A stretch of 64,000 bases of DNA, from NCBI RefSeq assembly GCF_002163835.1, contig NZ_CP019331.1, positions 1,364,001 through 1,428,000 of the forward strand. The letters run 5' to 3'. The notes under the pieces are model-generated. The model searched no databases and had not been told where the DNA came from. It was given only the letters and a program-made list of their open reading frames with translations. Made by a program: the position numbers and the translations under genes. Position 1 is the stretch's first letter. The number at the start of each line of letters is the position of its first letter. Shown piece after piece: positions 1 to 9,319 of this stretch. This DNA comes from Polaribacter sp. SA4-10. GTDB taxonomy: Bacteria; Bacteroidota; Bacteroidia; Flavobacteriales; Flavobacteriaceae.

Positions 1-813
1 CATTGCTCTACTTGGTGCTTCAATAAAAGAACCAATAAAAACAGCAACTGAATAATAAGCAGCTTTTACTAAAGATTCTTTTCCTGGTATCATAAACTTA
101 TCTATGTCTAAAATAATAGCTCCTGCACTTCCTGCTAAGATAATATATCCAGAAAAACGGAGTACTTCTTTAAAGTTATCAGGTTTAGAAAACGTGAACT
201 TGGGTAGATATAATTTAAAAGCATAGAACATCATTACAAACATTCTTAAAAAATAGGCACCTGTTAAATAATAAATAAACTCTGGTTTTGTAATGAGTTC
301 AAAATAAACAGCAAATAATAAAATCATTACTACAACTCGGTTCCATAATTCTTTTAAAATATTACCAACAACCGTTTGAAACTGAACTTTTGCCCAAGCA
401 TAAAAAATTTCGAAATAAGAACAGGCAACTGCAATTAAGTAGATTACAAACGTATAATCTTTTATAATTGGATTTTCTATTGAAAGATAATCACCTATTT
501 GTTCATAAAAAAGGTTTCCAAAATATGCAACAGGGACTGCTATTATTAAAGGTAAAAAAAGGACAGAAGACAAAAAACGATCTTTTTCGATTTTTGTCAA
601 ATAACTAGAAAAAAACTTCACAATAGTATGATGAATTCCTAAAGCAATTAAAGGCATTAATAAATTAGATGTTGACAAAAGAAAAGTAACCAAACCATAA
701 TATTCATCTTCCAAAAAACGAGTGTATAAAAACAATGTATTTATTCCTCCAAAGGCAAAACCTAAATAAATAAAAAGGGTGTTTTTAAAAGATTGTTTAA
801 ATATAATTCCCAT
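1..813 (-). CDS. Wzx-like polysaccharide flippase, partial (C-terminus beyond window)
   Basis: The minus strand is open from an ATG at 813 to the window edge, 271 codons without a stop. The translation starts MGIIFKQSFKNTLFIYLGFA and is a chain of hydrophobic helices (for example LPLIIAVPVAYFG and FVIYLIAVACSYFEIFYAW) separated by short charged loops, which is the pattern of MOP-superfamily lipid-linked oligosaccharide flippases/polysaccharide transporters. These move undecaprenyl-linked sugar units across the inner membrane. It follows directly on the stop of the upstream glycosyltransferase (no gap), so it is the distal gene of the polysaccharide operon. The family call rests on topology, N-terminal style and context; the substrate cannot be told. 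Confidence 0.75.
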   Translation of the reverse strand, partial: MGIIFKQSFKNTLFIYLGFAFGGINTLFLYTRFLEDEYYGLVTFLLSTSNLLMPLIALGIHHTIVKFFSSYLTKIEKDRFLSSVLFLPLIIAVPVAYFGNLFYEQIGDYLSIENPIIKDYTFVIYLIAVACSYFEIFYAWAKVQFQTVVGNILKELWNRVVVMILLFAVYFELITKPEFIYYLTGAYFLRMFVMMFYAFKLYLPKFTFSKPDNFKEVLRFSGYIILAGSAGAIILDIDKFMIPGKESLVKAAYYSVAVFIGSFIEAPSRAM

Positions 814-2079
814 TTATGAGTTTACTTTATTAATTATTAAAGCTAGCTTTTTTGTTAACGCTCTTCTATGAAATTGCGCTATGTTTTTAGAATCTACTTC
901 TAAAATTCCTTTTTTAAATTGTTGATATAACTTTTGTATTTCTAACAACACTTTATCTTCATTATCATAATCTACAACAATACCCGCATTTGTATCCTTT
1001 AAAATTTTTGATAAATCTCCATCTTCAGGACCAATTGCTAAGATAGGTCGTTTTGCTTTTAAATATTCAAACAATTTTCCCGTTAAAATTCCTTTAGATT
1101 GTTTCACCTTAGGAATTAACAACAACAAAACCTGTGCTTTTTTCTGATATTCTATTGCTTTATCATGAGAAACATAACCAACAAAATTTACATTATTGCT
1201 TAAATTATTAACTTCTACCTCTTTTTTCACTTCATCTGAAATATCACCAATTAAGTTAATTATCAAATCTTCAGAAAACGAAGTCTTCTCTTCTGTTAAT
1301 TTCTTAAGAACTTTAAACAAAACTTTAGGGTTACTCTGTTTTGGTAATAAACCAATATAAGAAATCGTAAATTTTTTATCCAACGCTTTTGGTTGAGTAA
1401 TTAAAACTTCATCATCAAAACCATTTGTAATTACTTCAACATTTTTTGAAACTTTAGAGAACTCTTTTTTTAATGTATTACTCACTGTTAGAATACAATC
1501 AGCATTTTTTAGAACTGAAAGCTCTAATTTATTATTTCTTTTTTTAGCAAAACTACCTTGTTTAAAATCGTCATTATAATACAAACTTGTCCAAGGATCT
1601 CTAAAGTCTGCAATCCATTTTATATTATTTTTTTGATGTAATTTCTGTGCAATTAAATGCATACTATGAGGTGGACCTGTAGATATAATTACATCTATAT
1701 TATTTGAATTTAAATACTTCTGAAGATATTTTACCGACTTATTTATCCAAAATATTTTTGGATCAGGAATAAAAAAATTTCCCCGAACATAAGATAAAAA
1801 ACCTCCTTTACTCGTATTAGAAATATCTTTTTTTTGTTCGTTTTTCTTTTTCCAAAAAAGCAAATCTGTAGGTTCCCAAATAGCTTGTTTTAATACTTCA
1901 ATATTATTAGGAATTTCATTTATTAATGATTCATCATTTATTGGGTAATTAGCATTATCAACAGTATAAACAACAGGTTCAATATCAAAATCTTGTAAAT
2001 ATTTCACAAACTTTAACCAGCGCTGAACGCCAGAACCTCCTGCAGGTGGCCAATAATATGTAATTATTAATACTTTCAA
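814..2079 (-). CDS. GT4-type glycosyltransferase
   Basis: 421 aa, cytoplasmic, GT-B fold. The N-terminus has the WPPAGGSGVQR loop (residues 10-20) common in WbuB/GT4 enzymes that bind the acceptor side, and the C-terminal half carries the nucleotide-sugar side (GKLFEYLKAKRPILAIGPEDG near residue 340), with the Glu of the usual E-x7-E-like element. It probably adds a sugar to a lipid-linked surface glycan. Its start overlaps the end of the next upstream glycosyltransferase by 4 bases (ATGA), and its stop abuts the flippase start, indicating translational coupling in one operon. Donor and acceptor cannot be predicted. Confidence 0.88.
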   Translation of the reverse strand: MKVLIITYYWPPAGGSGVQRWLKFVKYLQDFDIEPVVYTVDNANYPINDESLINEIPNNIEVLKQAIWEPTDLLFWKKKNEQKKDISNTSKGGFLSYVRGNFFIPDPKIFWINKSVKYLQKYLNSNNIDVIISTGPPHSMHLIAQKLHQKNNIKWIADFRDPWTSLYYNDDFKQGSFAKKRNNKLELSVLKNADCILTVSNTLKKEFSKVSKNVEVITNGFDDEVLITQPKALDKKFTISYIGLLPKQSNPKVLFKVLKKLTEEKTSFSEDLIINLIGDISDEVKKEVEVNNLSNNVNFVGYVSHDKAIEYQKKAQVLLLLIPKVKQSKGILTGKLFEYLKAKRPILAIGPEDGDLSKILKDTNAGIVVDYDNEDKVLLEIQKLYQQFKKGILEVDSKNIAQFHRRALTKKLALIINKVNS

Positions 2080-3266
2080 GTTTGTAAATTATTATATAAA
2101 TCTATTAATTTTTTTGATGTTTTCTCCCAGCAAAACTCATTCTTAATGAAGTTTTCACCGTTTTTCCCTAATTCAGTTCTTAATTCAGAACTATTATAAA
2201 GTGTTAGTACTTTGTCAGAAAAATCATCAACATCTTTTTCTTTATGAATTAAACCTGAATTTACTTTTTCAATTATTGTTTTTTGTGCAATTGCATTACT
2301 TACCAAGAGAGGTTTCCCTAAACTCATGTATTGAAAAATTTTGTTTGCATACGTAGTATCGTGATGTAAATTTCTATACAAAGGAGAAATACAAATATCA
2401 CTAGATACTATATAAGATTGGAATAAATCTTGGTTTTTCCACCCTAAAAAATCAACATAGTTTTCAATCTGTAAACCTTTTACTAACTCTTTTAAAATGA
2501 AATCCGTAGAGTTTTTCCCTACAATTACTAATTTTATATTTTCTATTTTATCCTTTAATATAGCTATTGATTTTATTGCCGTTTTTAAACCTCTTCTAAT
2601 ACCAGTATCTCCAATATAAAGCAATACAAACTTATTTGAATATTCATTTACAATTTCAGAAAAAACCTTTGGATTATTATAAAAATCCTTTCGCACTGTA
2701 TTAGGGACTTCAACTATCTTATTTTCATTAACAGTTACTCTTTTTAAAATTTCATTTTTTGCTTCAGTTGTAACTACAATAACTTTGTTTGCTGCTTTAA
2801 TAAAACCCTCTTCTTTTTTCTTCCATTTTTTTGGTGATATAACATGTTTTCCAGGAAATTTTAATAAATGAGGATAAAACTTCATGATTTCTGGTCTATT
2901 TTCATGCAAATCTAACACAACGGGAAGTTTATATTTTTTATTTACATTAAATACTGCTTGAGCAATTCTAATATCATGTATATGTACTGCTTCAATATCA
3001 TGAACCTTTATAAAATTTTCAATCTTTTTTTGCATAAAAAAAGTATACAAAGGAATTGTATATGCTAAAGCAGAGAGTTTATATTCTAAGTTATTTGATA
3101 GATACCTTTTAACTTGAATTTCATTTATAATCTCAGGTCGATTTTCATTATTATAAGTTAAACAAAAAAGAAAAACTTCATGCCCATTATTCACTAAAGA
3201 AATAGCTTCATTTTCCACTCTTGGATCTGGTGGAAACTCAGCATCAAGTATCATTCCTATCCTCAT
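2076..3266 (-). CDS. GT4-type glycosyltransferase
   Basis: 396 aa GT-B enzyme, a second glycosyltransferase distinct from its neighbour. N-terminal DAEFPPDPRVENEA (residues 8-21) is typical of GT4 enzymes annotated as 'glycosyltransferase involved in cell-wall biosynthesis'. The C-terminal nucleotide-binding domain shows LLYIGDTGIRRGLKTAI and KIFQYMSLGKPLLVS (about residues 215-325). It overlaps YfhO upstream and the next glycosyltransferase downstream by 4 bases each, so the four genes from 5680 down to the left edge form a tightly coupled operon for surface-glycan assembly. Sugar specificity is unknown. Confidence 0.88.
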   Translation of the reverse strand: MRIGMILDAEFPPDPRVENEAISLVNNGHEVFLFCLTYNNENRPEIINEIQVKRYLSNNLEYKLSALAYTIPLYTFFMQKKIENFIKVHDIEAVHIHDIRIAQAVFNVNKKYKLPVVLDLHENRPEIMKFYPHLLKFPGKHVISPKKWKKKEEGFIKAANKVIVVTTEAKNEILKRVTVNENKIVEVPNTVRKDFYNNPKVFSEIVNEYSNKFVLLYIGDTGIRRGLKTAIKSIAILKDKIENIKLVIVGKNSTDFILKELVKGLQIENYVDFLGWKNQDLFQSYIVSSDICISPLYRNLHHDTTYANKIFQYMSLGKPLLVSNAIAQKTIIEKVNSGLIHKEKDVDDFSDKVLTLYNSSELRTELGKNGENFIKNEFCWEKTSKKLIDLYNNLQT

Positions 3267-5680
3267 TTTTTCTTTTTATTTTCATAAAAAAACCATCCAA
3301 TTGGAATGAGTAATAAAAGGAAATATGAAGAAAGGGAAATTATTTTACCCTGCTTAATTACTTTTGGCTCAAATTTAAATTCAATTGTATGTTTTCCTTC
3401 AGGAACAATCATTCCTCTTAAAACATAATTTACTCTAAAATGTGGTGTTAATTTTCCATCCACATACCCATTCCAACCATCTTTATAATAAATTTCAGAA
3501 AACACTGCAAATTGTTCTTTTTCAGTTTTTGATTGATACGTTAATGAAGTAACGTCATAATTTAGAAGTGCTATTATTGCTGTGGAATCAATTTCTGTTG
3601 GGAATTTTAACGCTTCTTGTTTTTTCGAAGGTTTTTGAAAAACGGCAACTTTCTTTGTATTCAAAGAATCTAAAGCTTGTATTTCATCATTCGCAGAATT
3701 TACAACTTTCACTTGCTCTACAAACCAAGCATTTCCATTTACATCCGGGTTTAATTGTGCTTGTTTCTCTCCTTTATCATTACCAACAATAAAATATTTA
3801 GTATTTAACATGTTTAAAACTTGCATGTTATTTTTTGCAATTTGATAATCAAATAATTCTTGATATCGCATCATTTTTGCTGCATGATAACCACCAATAG
3901 ATTGATGAAAATAAGAAGTACTGCCATCATTCATAGGGTTTACAGTAAAATTCCCCACTCTAAAATGCGATTTATCTTCTAAAATTAATTTATCGGCATT
4001 TGAAGCTGTAAAAGGTTTATCTATTTTTCTAGATGCTTTAAAATCATCTTCATTTACGTATTTTTTATCTACAGAAATTAAATCAAACAAAACAAAAACA
4101 GCAATTATTAAAATAACCATTCCTTGCTTTAATTTATCTTTTAAGAACATCCATAAAATGCTAACTGTAAGTAATCCTAAAACTAAAGAGCGTAAAGAAT
4201 CTTTTAGCAGCATCGATTTTCTATCTGAAACAATTGCATCTGTTAAACCTGGTAATTGAGTGTATTGTGAATCTCTTAAACCTTCAAAAGTTGAAAAACC
4301 ATGTGCTAATAAAAATCCTACAATAATTAATCCTCCAAATACATAAACTGCTTTCTTTAATGCTTCTTGTTTTTCTCCTGAAGAAACAGTAGCAGAGAAG
4401 AATTCTTTTAAAGCTAAAACGCCTAGCAAAGGCACACATAATTCTGCAATTACTTGTATTGATGAAACGGCTCTAAATTTGTTATATAAGGGAACATAAT
4501 CAATAAAAAAATTGGTTAAAAATTCAAAATTTCTTCCCCAACTCATTAAAATTGAAAAAACTGTTGCTGCCAATAACCACTGTTTTAACTTCCCTTTTAC
4601 CAAGAAAATTCCTAAGAAAAAAAGCAAGAAAATAACAGCCCCAATATAAGCAGGGGCCTCAATTATAGTTTGATCTCCCCAGTAGGTTAAAGCTTGTTTA
4701 GAATAATCATCTGCAACTTTTTTACCTGCTTTAGATTCAATTAATTTATAAAAATTAGAGTTTTTATCCAACTTCTCAACGGTTCCTCCACCCATAAAAC
4801 GTGGAATAAACAAATTAAAAGTTTCTAATTTCGCATAACTATACTCTGTAATATATGCTTTATCTAACCCTACAGAAGCTTCTTTTTCACTCCCATCAGG
4901 GTTTATTGTTAGTTCAGATTTTCCTCTTGTGCTATAATCACCATATTCTTTCATTGCCATTAAGCGTGAAGAATTTGCCCCAATACCTAATAAAACGGCA
5001 GCAATAATTATAATACATTGTTTTAAAAAAACTGGAATTCCCTTTTCCTTAATTGCATTTATAAACTCCACAATTCCTAAAATAATTAAACAAAACCCAA
5101 GATAATAAGTCATCTGAGGATGATTTGTATAAATCTCCAAAGTCATTGCCAAACCTGTAATTACAAAACCAAGAATGTAACGTTTTTGAAAAACCCATAA
5201 AACCCCTGCTAAAACCAAAGGCATATATGCAATAGCGTGTGCTTTCGCGTTATGTCCTGCTCCAAAAATGATAATTAAATAAGTGGAAAAACCAAAAGAT
5301 AGTGCGCCTAAAATAGCGAGTCTCCATTTAACTTTTAAAGCCAACATTAATACAAAAAAGCTTAAAAAGTAAAGAAAAGTATAATCTGCGGGTCTTGGTA
5401 AAAAACGTAAAGTTCTGTCTATAACTCTAACAAAATCATTTGGATAATAAGCACTTACTTGATAAGAAGGCATTCCGCTAAATGAAGCTCCTGTCCAATA
5501 AGGTTCTGTGTTTTTATCCGCTCTAAAATCATTTATCTCTTTTACCATTCCTCTAAATTGAGTGATATCAGATTGATTTAATTTTTGTCCTTTTAAAACA
5601 GGATGAAAATATATAATTGAAGCCAAAGCAAAAACTGCTATAGCTATAATATAAGGTATAACTTTATTAGAAATTTTCAA
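3263..5680 (-). CDS. YfhO-family multi-spanning membrane protein
   Basis: 805 aa. About a dozen hydrophobic helices fill the first two thirds; a soluble domain with conserved YfhO features (GGYHAAKMMRYQELFDYQI, MLNTKYFIV, then EIYYKDGWNGYVDG) precedes a last helix near the C-terminus. YfhO proteins are GT-C-like membrane proteins thought to glycosylate lipid-linked or cell-wall polymers with polyprenyl-linked sugar; for instance Gram-positive relatives act in lipoteichoic-acid glycosylation. Here it heads a glycan operon with two GT4 enzymes and a flippase, so a role in extracytoplasmic glycan modification is inferred. The protein ends in a KKKK cytoplasmic tail. Confidence 0.9.
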   Translation of the reverse strand: MKISNKVIPYIIAIAVFALASIIYFHPVLKGQKLNQSDITQFRGMVKEINDFRADKNTEPYWTGASFSGMPSYQVSAYYPNDFVRVIDRTLRFLPRPADYTFLYFLSFFVLMLALKVKWRLAILGALSFGFSTYLIIIFGAGHNAKAHAIAYMPLVLAGVLWVFQKRYILGFVITGLAMTLEIYTNHPQMTYYLGFCLIILGIVEFINAIKEKGIPVFLKQCIIIIAAVLLGIGANSSRLMAMKEYGDYSTRGKSELTINPDGSEKEASVGLDKAYITEYSYAKLETFNLFIPRFMGGGTVEKLDKNSNFYKLIESKAGKKVADDYSKQALTYWGDQTIIEAPAYIGAVIFLLFFLGIFLVKGKLKQWLLAATVFSILMSWGRNFEFLTNFFIDYVPLYNKFRAVSSIQVIAELCVPLLGVLALKEFFSATVSSGEKQEALKKAVYVFGGLIIVGFLLAHGFSTFEGLRDSQYTQLPGLTDAIVSDRKSMLLKDSLRSLVLGLLTVSILWMFLKDKLKQGMVILIIAVFVLFDLISVDKKYVNEDDFKASRKIDKPFTASNADKLILEDKSHFRVGNFTVNPMNDGSTSYFHQSIGGYHAAKMMRYQELFDYQIAKNNMQVLNMLNTKYFIVGNDKGEKQAQLNPDVNGNAWFVEQVKVVNSANDEIQALDSLNTKKVAVFQKPSKKQEALKFPTEIDSTAIIALLNYDVTSLTYQSKTEKEQFAVFSEIYYKDGWNGYVDGKLTPHFRVNYVLRGMIVPEGKHTIEFKFEPKVIKQGKIISLSSYFLLLLIPIGWFFYENKKKK

Positions 5681-5736
5681 GTGAATACTTTTTAATTAAT
5701 GTTTTTAACAATCAAACGAACTAAGAAACACCTTAA

Positions 5737-6000
5737 TTAGTCAACTTCTTCAAAATCAACATATTCTCCAACAGAGTTTTTACCTTGTTGTTGACTACTT
5801 GGTTTTTTATCAATTACTGTTTTTCCTTTTTCAACAGTACTTTTTGGTTGTTCTTGTTGTTGCCTTCCATATTGCTGTTCAGCTTTCTTTTTAATTGTTT
5901 CTGCCGCTTTCTTAATTAAATAAGGCGCAAATAATCGTGCTAAAAACTTAAAAGCATAGTAAAAAAGAATGATGAAAAATATAGTTCTTAGTAAACCCAT
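5737..6000 (-). CDS. DUF4834-family small membrane protein
   Basis: 87 aa. One N-terminal transmembrane segment (residues about 4-28: LRTIFFIILFYYAFKFLARL) followed by a Lys/Gln-rich cytoplasmic helix (KKAAETIKKKAEQQYGRQQQ) and the acidic end GEYVDFEEVD. This is the pattern of the Bacteroidota-specific DUF4834 family, whose function is unknown. It lies 56 bases upstream of YfhO on the same strand and may be the first gene of that operon. Confidence 0.75.
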   Translation of the reverse strand: MGLLRTIFFIILFYYAFKFLARLFAPYLIKKAAETIKKKAEQQYGRQQQEQPKSTVEKGKTVIDKKPSSQQQGKNSVGEYVDFEEVD

Positions 6001-6129
6001 TTAAATTAATGTTTATAAAAAAATCATTCAAAAATAACAATTTGAATACAATTGAAGCGTTAACAAACTATAAAAGTTTCACAAACTCAAAAAAGTATCG
6101 TTTGCTTTTAAAAAATAGCATTTTTAACC

Positions 6130-6137
6130 TATGTTTG
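6130..6137 (+). promoter_or_regulatory. Possible Bacteroidota -7 box (TATGTTTG)
   Basis: TATGTTTG fits the TAnnTTTG -7 consensus and lies 42 bases before the ATG at 6180. A TTG at 6102-6104 is 25 bases upstream, slightly outside the usual 17-23 spacing, so the match is weak. The 179-base stretch between the divergent DUF4834 and transporter-like genes holds no gene. Confidence 0.28.
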
Positions 6138-6179
6138 TGTTAATTGATAGATACTACTTATAAAATTGTATTCTAATTT

Positions 6180-7331
6180 ATGAAGCACCTTTTTACGAAA
6201 CTCTTTTTAGTCTTTTTGTTTTTTGTAAACAACTCTATGCAAGCACAATACACTGATGTGATCAATTCAAATAAACCAGGTTTTTCTGAAAGCCCTTATA
6301 GTGTTGGCGTAGGAGTTTATCAATTTGAAAGTAACTTTTTTTATAGAAATACAAGCATAGAACCTACATTTTCTAAACCACAATCTTTTGGAGCAGATAT
6401 TTTTTTTAGAACTAGTTTATTTCTTGAAAAATTAGAATTAAATACACAACTAACCTATCAAAATGATAAAGTAGCTTTTAAAAATGTTTTTACTTCTCAT
6501 TATTTTACTTCAGGAATCAGTAAATTTTCTATAGGCGCAAAATATTTAGTTTTTCAAAAAGAATATGAAGATAAAACGAAAGAAATTAGAAGTTGGAAAA
6601 AGAGGTTTGCTTTTGATAAAAAAAGATTAATTCCCTCTGTTGCTGTTTACCTTGGTCTGAATACCGATTTTATAAATGATATTCATAAAACAGGAAGTAT
6701 AACTCCTAAGGTAGGTGTTTTGCTTCAGAATGATTTAAGTAATAAGTTTAACATTATTACAAATTTTTATTACGATAAATTTGGATCTGATTTTTCAGAA
6801 TTTTCTTCTATAATTACTGCTACACACAATTTTAGTGGCAGATGGTCTGCCTTTTTAGAATATCAAACTGTTTTTCAAAAATATCAAAACAACACAAATA
6901 TAGGCACTGGTTTAGCGTATTTATTTAGTAGAAATTTTCAAATAAATACTTCTGGAAGAATGCTTCTTGAAGGTGAAGCAAAGGGATTTTATGCTGGTTT
7001 AGGTATTTCTTACAGAATTAATAGACATGAAGATCCTTATATTGATTTAAATAAAACCAATCCCGCACTAAAAAACACTCCAATTACAAGGTATAACAAC
7101 CGTAAAAATGGTTTTTTCAATAGAATTTTTAGCATTTTTAAAAGAAAAGAAAGTAAAAAAACAACTAGAGAAAGACCACGTAGAAGTAGAAAAAAGACAT
7201 CAACCAAAAATAAAAAAAGAGGATTTTTAGGTCTATTTGGAAAGAAAAAAAAGAAAAAAGAAACCGAACTCGAAAAGCTTGAAAGAGAAATTAAAGAGCT
7301 AGAAGAAGAGATGGAAAAAGATGACAATTAG
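6180..7331 (+). CDS. Transporter-like outer-membrane beta-barrel protein with polybasic tail
   Basis: 383 aa with a signal peptide (MKHLFTKLFLVFLFFVNNSMQAQ, cleavage near residue 23). Residues about 24-290 look like the outer-membrane 'transporter' family related to MetA-pathway phenol-degradation proteins: NSNKPGFSESPYSVGVGVYQ, then alternating aromatic beta strands ending in GLGISYRINRHEDPY. The last ~75 residues are different in kind: a strongly basic stretch (RERPRRSRKKTSTKNKKR, later GKKKKKK) then an acidic-basic coiled coil (EKLEREIKELEEEMEKD). The tail is unusual for an outer-membrane barrel and could act in the periplasm. Function unknown. Confidence 0.75.
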   Translation: MKHLFTKLFLVFLFFVNNSMQAQYTDVINSNKPGFSESPYSVGVGVYQFESNFFYRNTSIEPTFSKPQSFGADIFFRTSLFLEKLELNTQLTYQNDKVAFKNVFTSHYFTSGISKFSIGAKYLVFQKEYEDKTKEIRSWKKRFAFDKKRLIPSVAVYLGLNTDFINDIHKTGSITPKVGVLLQNDLSNKFNIITNFYYDKFGSDFSEFSSIITATHNFSGRWSAFLEYQTVFQKYQNNTNIGTGLAYLFSRNFQINTSGRMLLEGEAKGFYAGLGISYRINRHEDPYIDLNKTNPALKNTPITRYNNRKNGFFNRIFSIFKRKESKKTTRERPRRSRKKTSTKNKKRGFLGLFGKKKKKKETELEKLEREIKELEEEMEKDDN

Positions 7332-7349
7332 AAATACTACTTTTGTTTC

Positions 7350-8471
7350 ATGATTACACTTAAAAAAATTACTACTAAAAAGGAAATGAAAGAATTTGTT
7401 CTTTTTCCTTTTTCATTATATAAAGACAATAAATACTGGGTTCCTCCAATTATAAAAGACGAGGTAGATAATTTTGACCCAGAAAAAAACCCTGTATTTG
7501 AGAATGCTGAAGCGCAGTTTTTTGTAGCAATTAGAAACAATAAAATTGTTGGTAGAGTTGTTGCTATTATAAATTGGTTTGAAGTTGAAAAGCAACAAAT
7601 TAAAAAAATGCGTTTTGGTTGGTTTGATGTTATAGAAGACATTGATGTTACCAAGGTTCTTTTAAATAAAGTAAAAGAAATTGGGCTTAAAAATAATCTT
7701 GAATATATTGAAGGGCCAGTTGGATTTAACAACCTTGATAAAACAGGTGTTTTAACTGATGGTTTTGATCATTTAGGAACTATGATAACTTGGTATAATC
7801 ATCCCTATTACAAAGAACATTTAGAGCAATTAGGTTTTGTAAAAGAGAAGGAATATTTAGAAAATAAATTTAAGTTTAGTAAAGTTGATGGTGTTTATTT
7901 TGATAGAATAAGTAGCATCATTAAAAGACGTTTTAAACTAAAAGCATTAGATTTCACAAAGACAAAAGACATAATGCCTTATATAGATGAAATGTTTGAA
8001 GTTTTTGATGCAGCATATTCTAAACTATCTACTTTTGTTCCTATTTCTGATTCTCAAATAGCATTTTTTAAAAAGAAATACATTTCATTTATCAATCCAG
8101 AATATATAAAATTTGTGGTTGATGAAAATAATAAATTAGTTGCTTTTGCTATTGTAATGCCTTCTTTTTCTGAAGCTTTACAGAAAGCAAAAGGAAAGTT
8201 ATTTCCTTTTGGATTATTTCATTTATTAAAAGCCAGAAAACACGCAAAAGATGTTACTTTTTATCTAATTGGTGTACATCCAGATTATCAAAACAAAGGG
8301 GTACATGCAATTATTTTTGATCAATACACAAAAACATTTGCTCCTTTAGGAATAGATAATTGTATTAGAACTCCTGAGTTAGAAGACAATGAAGCTATAA
8401 ATAAATTATGGGAAAACTTTGATCCTGTAACCCATAAGAGAAGAAGAACGTATAGAAAAAGTCTTCTGTAA
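7350..8471 (+). CDS. GNAT-like N-acetyltransferase family protein
   Basis: 373 aa, no signal peptide. The C-terminal half carries a GNAT acetyl-CoA-binding signature (FYLIGVHPDYQNKGVHAIIF, near residues 305-325), and the N-terminal half has the conserved opening found in this large flavobacterial family (FVLFPFSLYKDNKYWVPP; EGPVGFNNLDKTGVLTDGF). The substrate is unknown. It starts 19 bases after the preceding gene. Relatives often carry no functional name; the fold call is by motif only. Confidence 0.7.
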   Translation: MITLKKITTKKEMKEFVLFPFSLYKDNKYWVPPIIKDEVDNFDPEKNPVFENAEAQFFVAIRNNKIVGRVVAIINWFEVEKQQIKKMRFGWFDVIEDIDVTKVLLNKVKEIGLKNNLEYIEGPVGFNNLDKTGVLTDGFDHLGTMITWYNHPYYKEHLEQLGFVKEKEYLENKFKFSKVDGVYFDRISSIIKRRFKLKALDFTKTKDIMPYIDEMFEVFDAAYSKLSTFVPISDSQIAFFKKKYISFINPEYIKFVVDENNKLVAFAIVMPSFSEALQKAKGKLFPFGLFHLLKARKHAKDVTFYLIGVHPDYQNKGVHAIIFDQYTKTFAPLGIDNCIRTPELEDNEAINKLWENFDPVTHKRRRTYRKSLL

Positions 8472-8569
8472 ATCAATTAGCAAAAGTAAAAAAACGATTA
8501 CGAACGTCATTTCTAAATGAGCTTTTTTAAGCGTTTTAAAAATCTCAACTTTGAAATTAATAAAAAAAA

Positions 8570-9277
8570 ATGCAACTATTTTATAATTCAGAAATTACGG
8601 TAGAAACTTCTCAAATTATTTTTGATAAAATTGAGAGTAAACATATTGTTCGTGTTTTACGTAAGAATGAAAATGATATTCTTAAAATAACAAACGGAAA
8701 AGGTTTTTTGTTTGATGCAAAAATTATTATTGCGAGTGATAAAAAATGTATTGCAGACATTATTTCGTCTGAAGAAAAACCAAAACCTTGGAACTACTAT
8801 TTACACATTGCAATTGCTCCTACAAAATTAAATGATAGAATGGAATGGTTTTTAGAAAAAGCCACAGAAATTGGTATTGATGAAATTACACCAATTATTT
8901 GCTCTAATTCAGAAAGGCGTATTGTAAAACTAGAACGTTTTGAGAAGATTATTCAATCTGCAATGAAGCAATCTTTAAAATTTACATTGCCAAAACTAAA
9001 TGAACCTGTAAAGTTTAATGACTTCATAAAACAAGATTTTGAAGGAAACGTTTGTATTGCTCATTGTGAAGAACAAGATAAAAATCTATTAAAAGATGTT
9101 GTTAATCTATCAGAAAAAACAACAATTCTTATTGGTCCCGAGGGTGATTTTTCTATGGAAGAAATTAAAAAATGTTTAGAAAAAAATTGTACTCCAATTT
9201 CATTAGGAGAAAGTAGATTAAGAACAGAAACGGCTGCTTTGGTTGCAGTGAATACTGTTTCAATTATTAATCAGTAA
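8570..9277 (+). CDS. rsmE: 16S rRNA (uracil1498-N3)-methyltransferase RsmE
   Basis: 235 aa, the normal length of RsmE. It has an N-terminal PUA-like region (SKHIVRVLRKNENDILKITNGKG) and a C-terminal SPOUT/trefoil-knot domain with the diagnostic motifs IGPEGDFSMEEI (about residues 189-200) and LGESRLRTETAALVAV (about 213-228), which form the SAM-binding knot. It methylates U1498 of 16S rRNA in the assembled 30S subunit. It begins a plus-strand run with DUF4159, symporter and acyltransferase genes. Confidence 0.95.
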   Translation: MQLFYNSEITVETSQIIFDKIESKHIVRVLRKNENDILKITNGKGFLFDAKIIIASDKKCIADIISSEEKPKPWNYYLHIAIAPTKLNDRMEWFLEKATEIGIDEITPIICSNSERRIVKLERFEKIIQSAMKQSLKFTLPKLNEPVKFNDFIKQDFEGNVCIAHCEEQDKNLLKDVVNLSEKTTILIGPEGDFSMEEIKKCLEKNCTPISLGESRLRTETAALVAVNTVSIINQ

Positions 9278-9319
9278 CTTTTTACTATCTTGCTTTTTAT
9301 TCTCATTTTATAATTATTA

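Noticed and set aside
7037..7327. 96-codon minus-strand frame, very Ser/Phe/Leu-rich
   Set aside because: It is the complement of the Lys/Glu-rich tail of the transporter-like protein.
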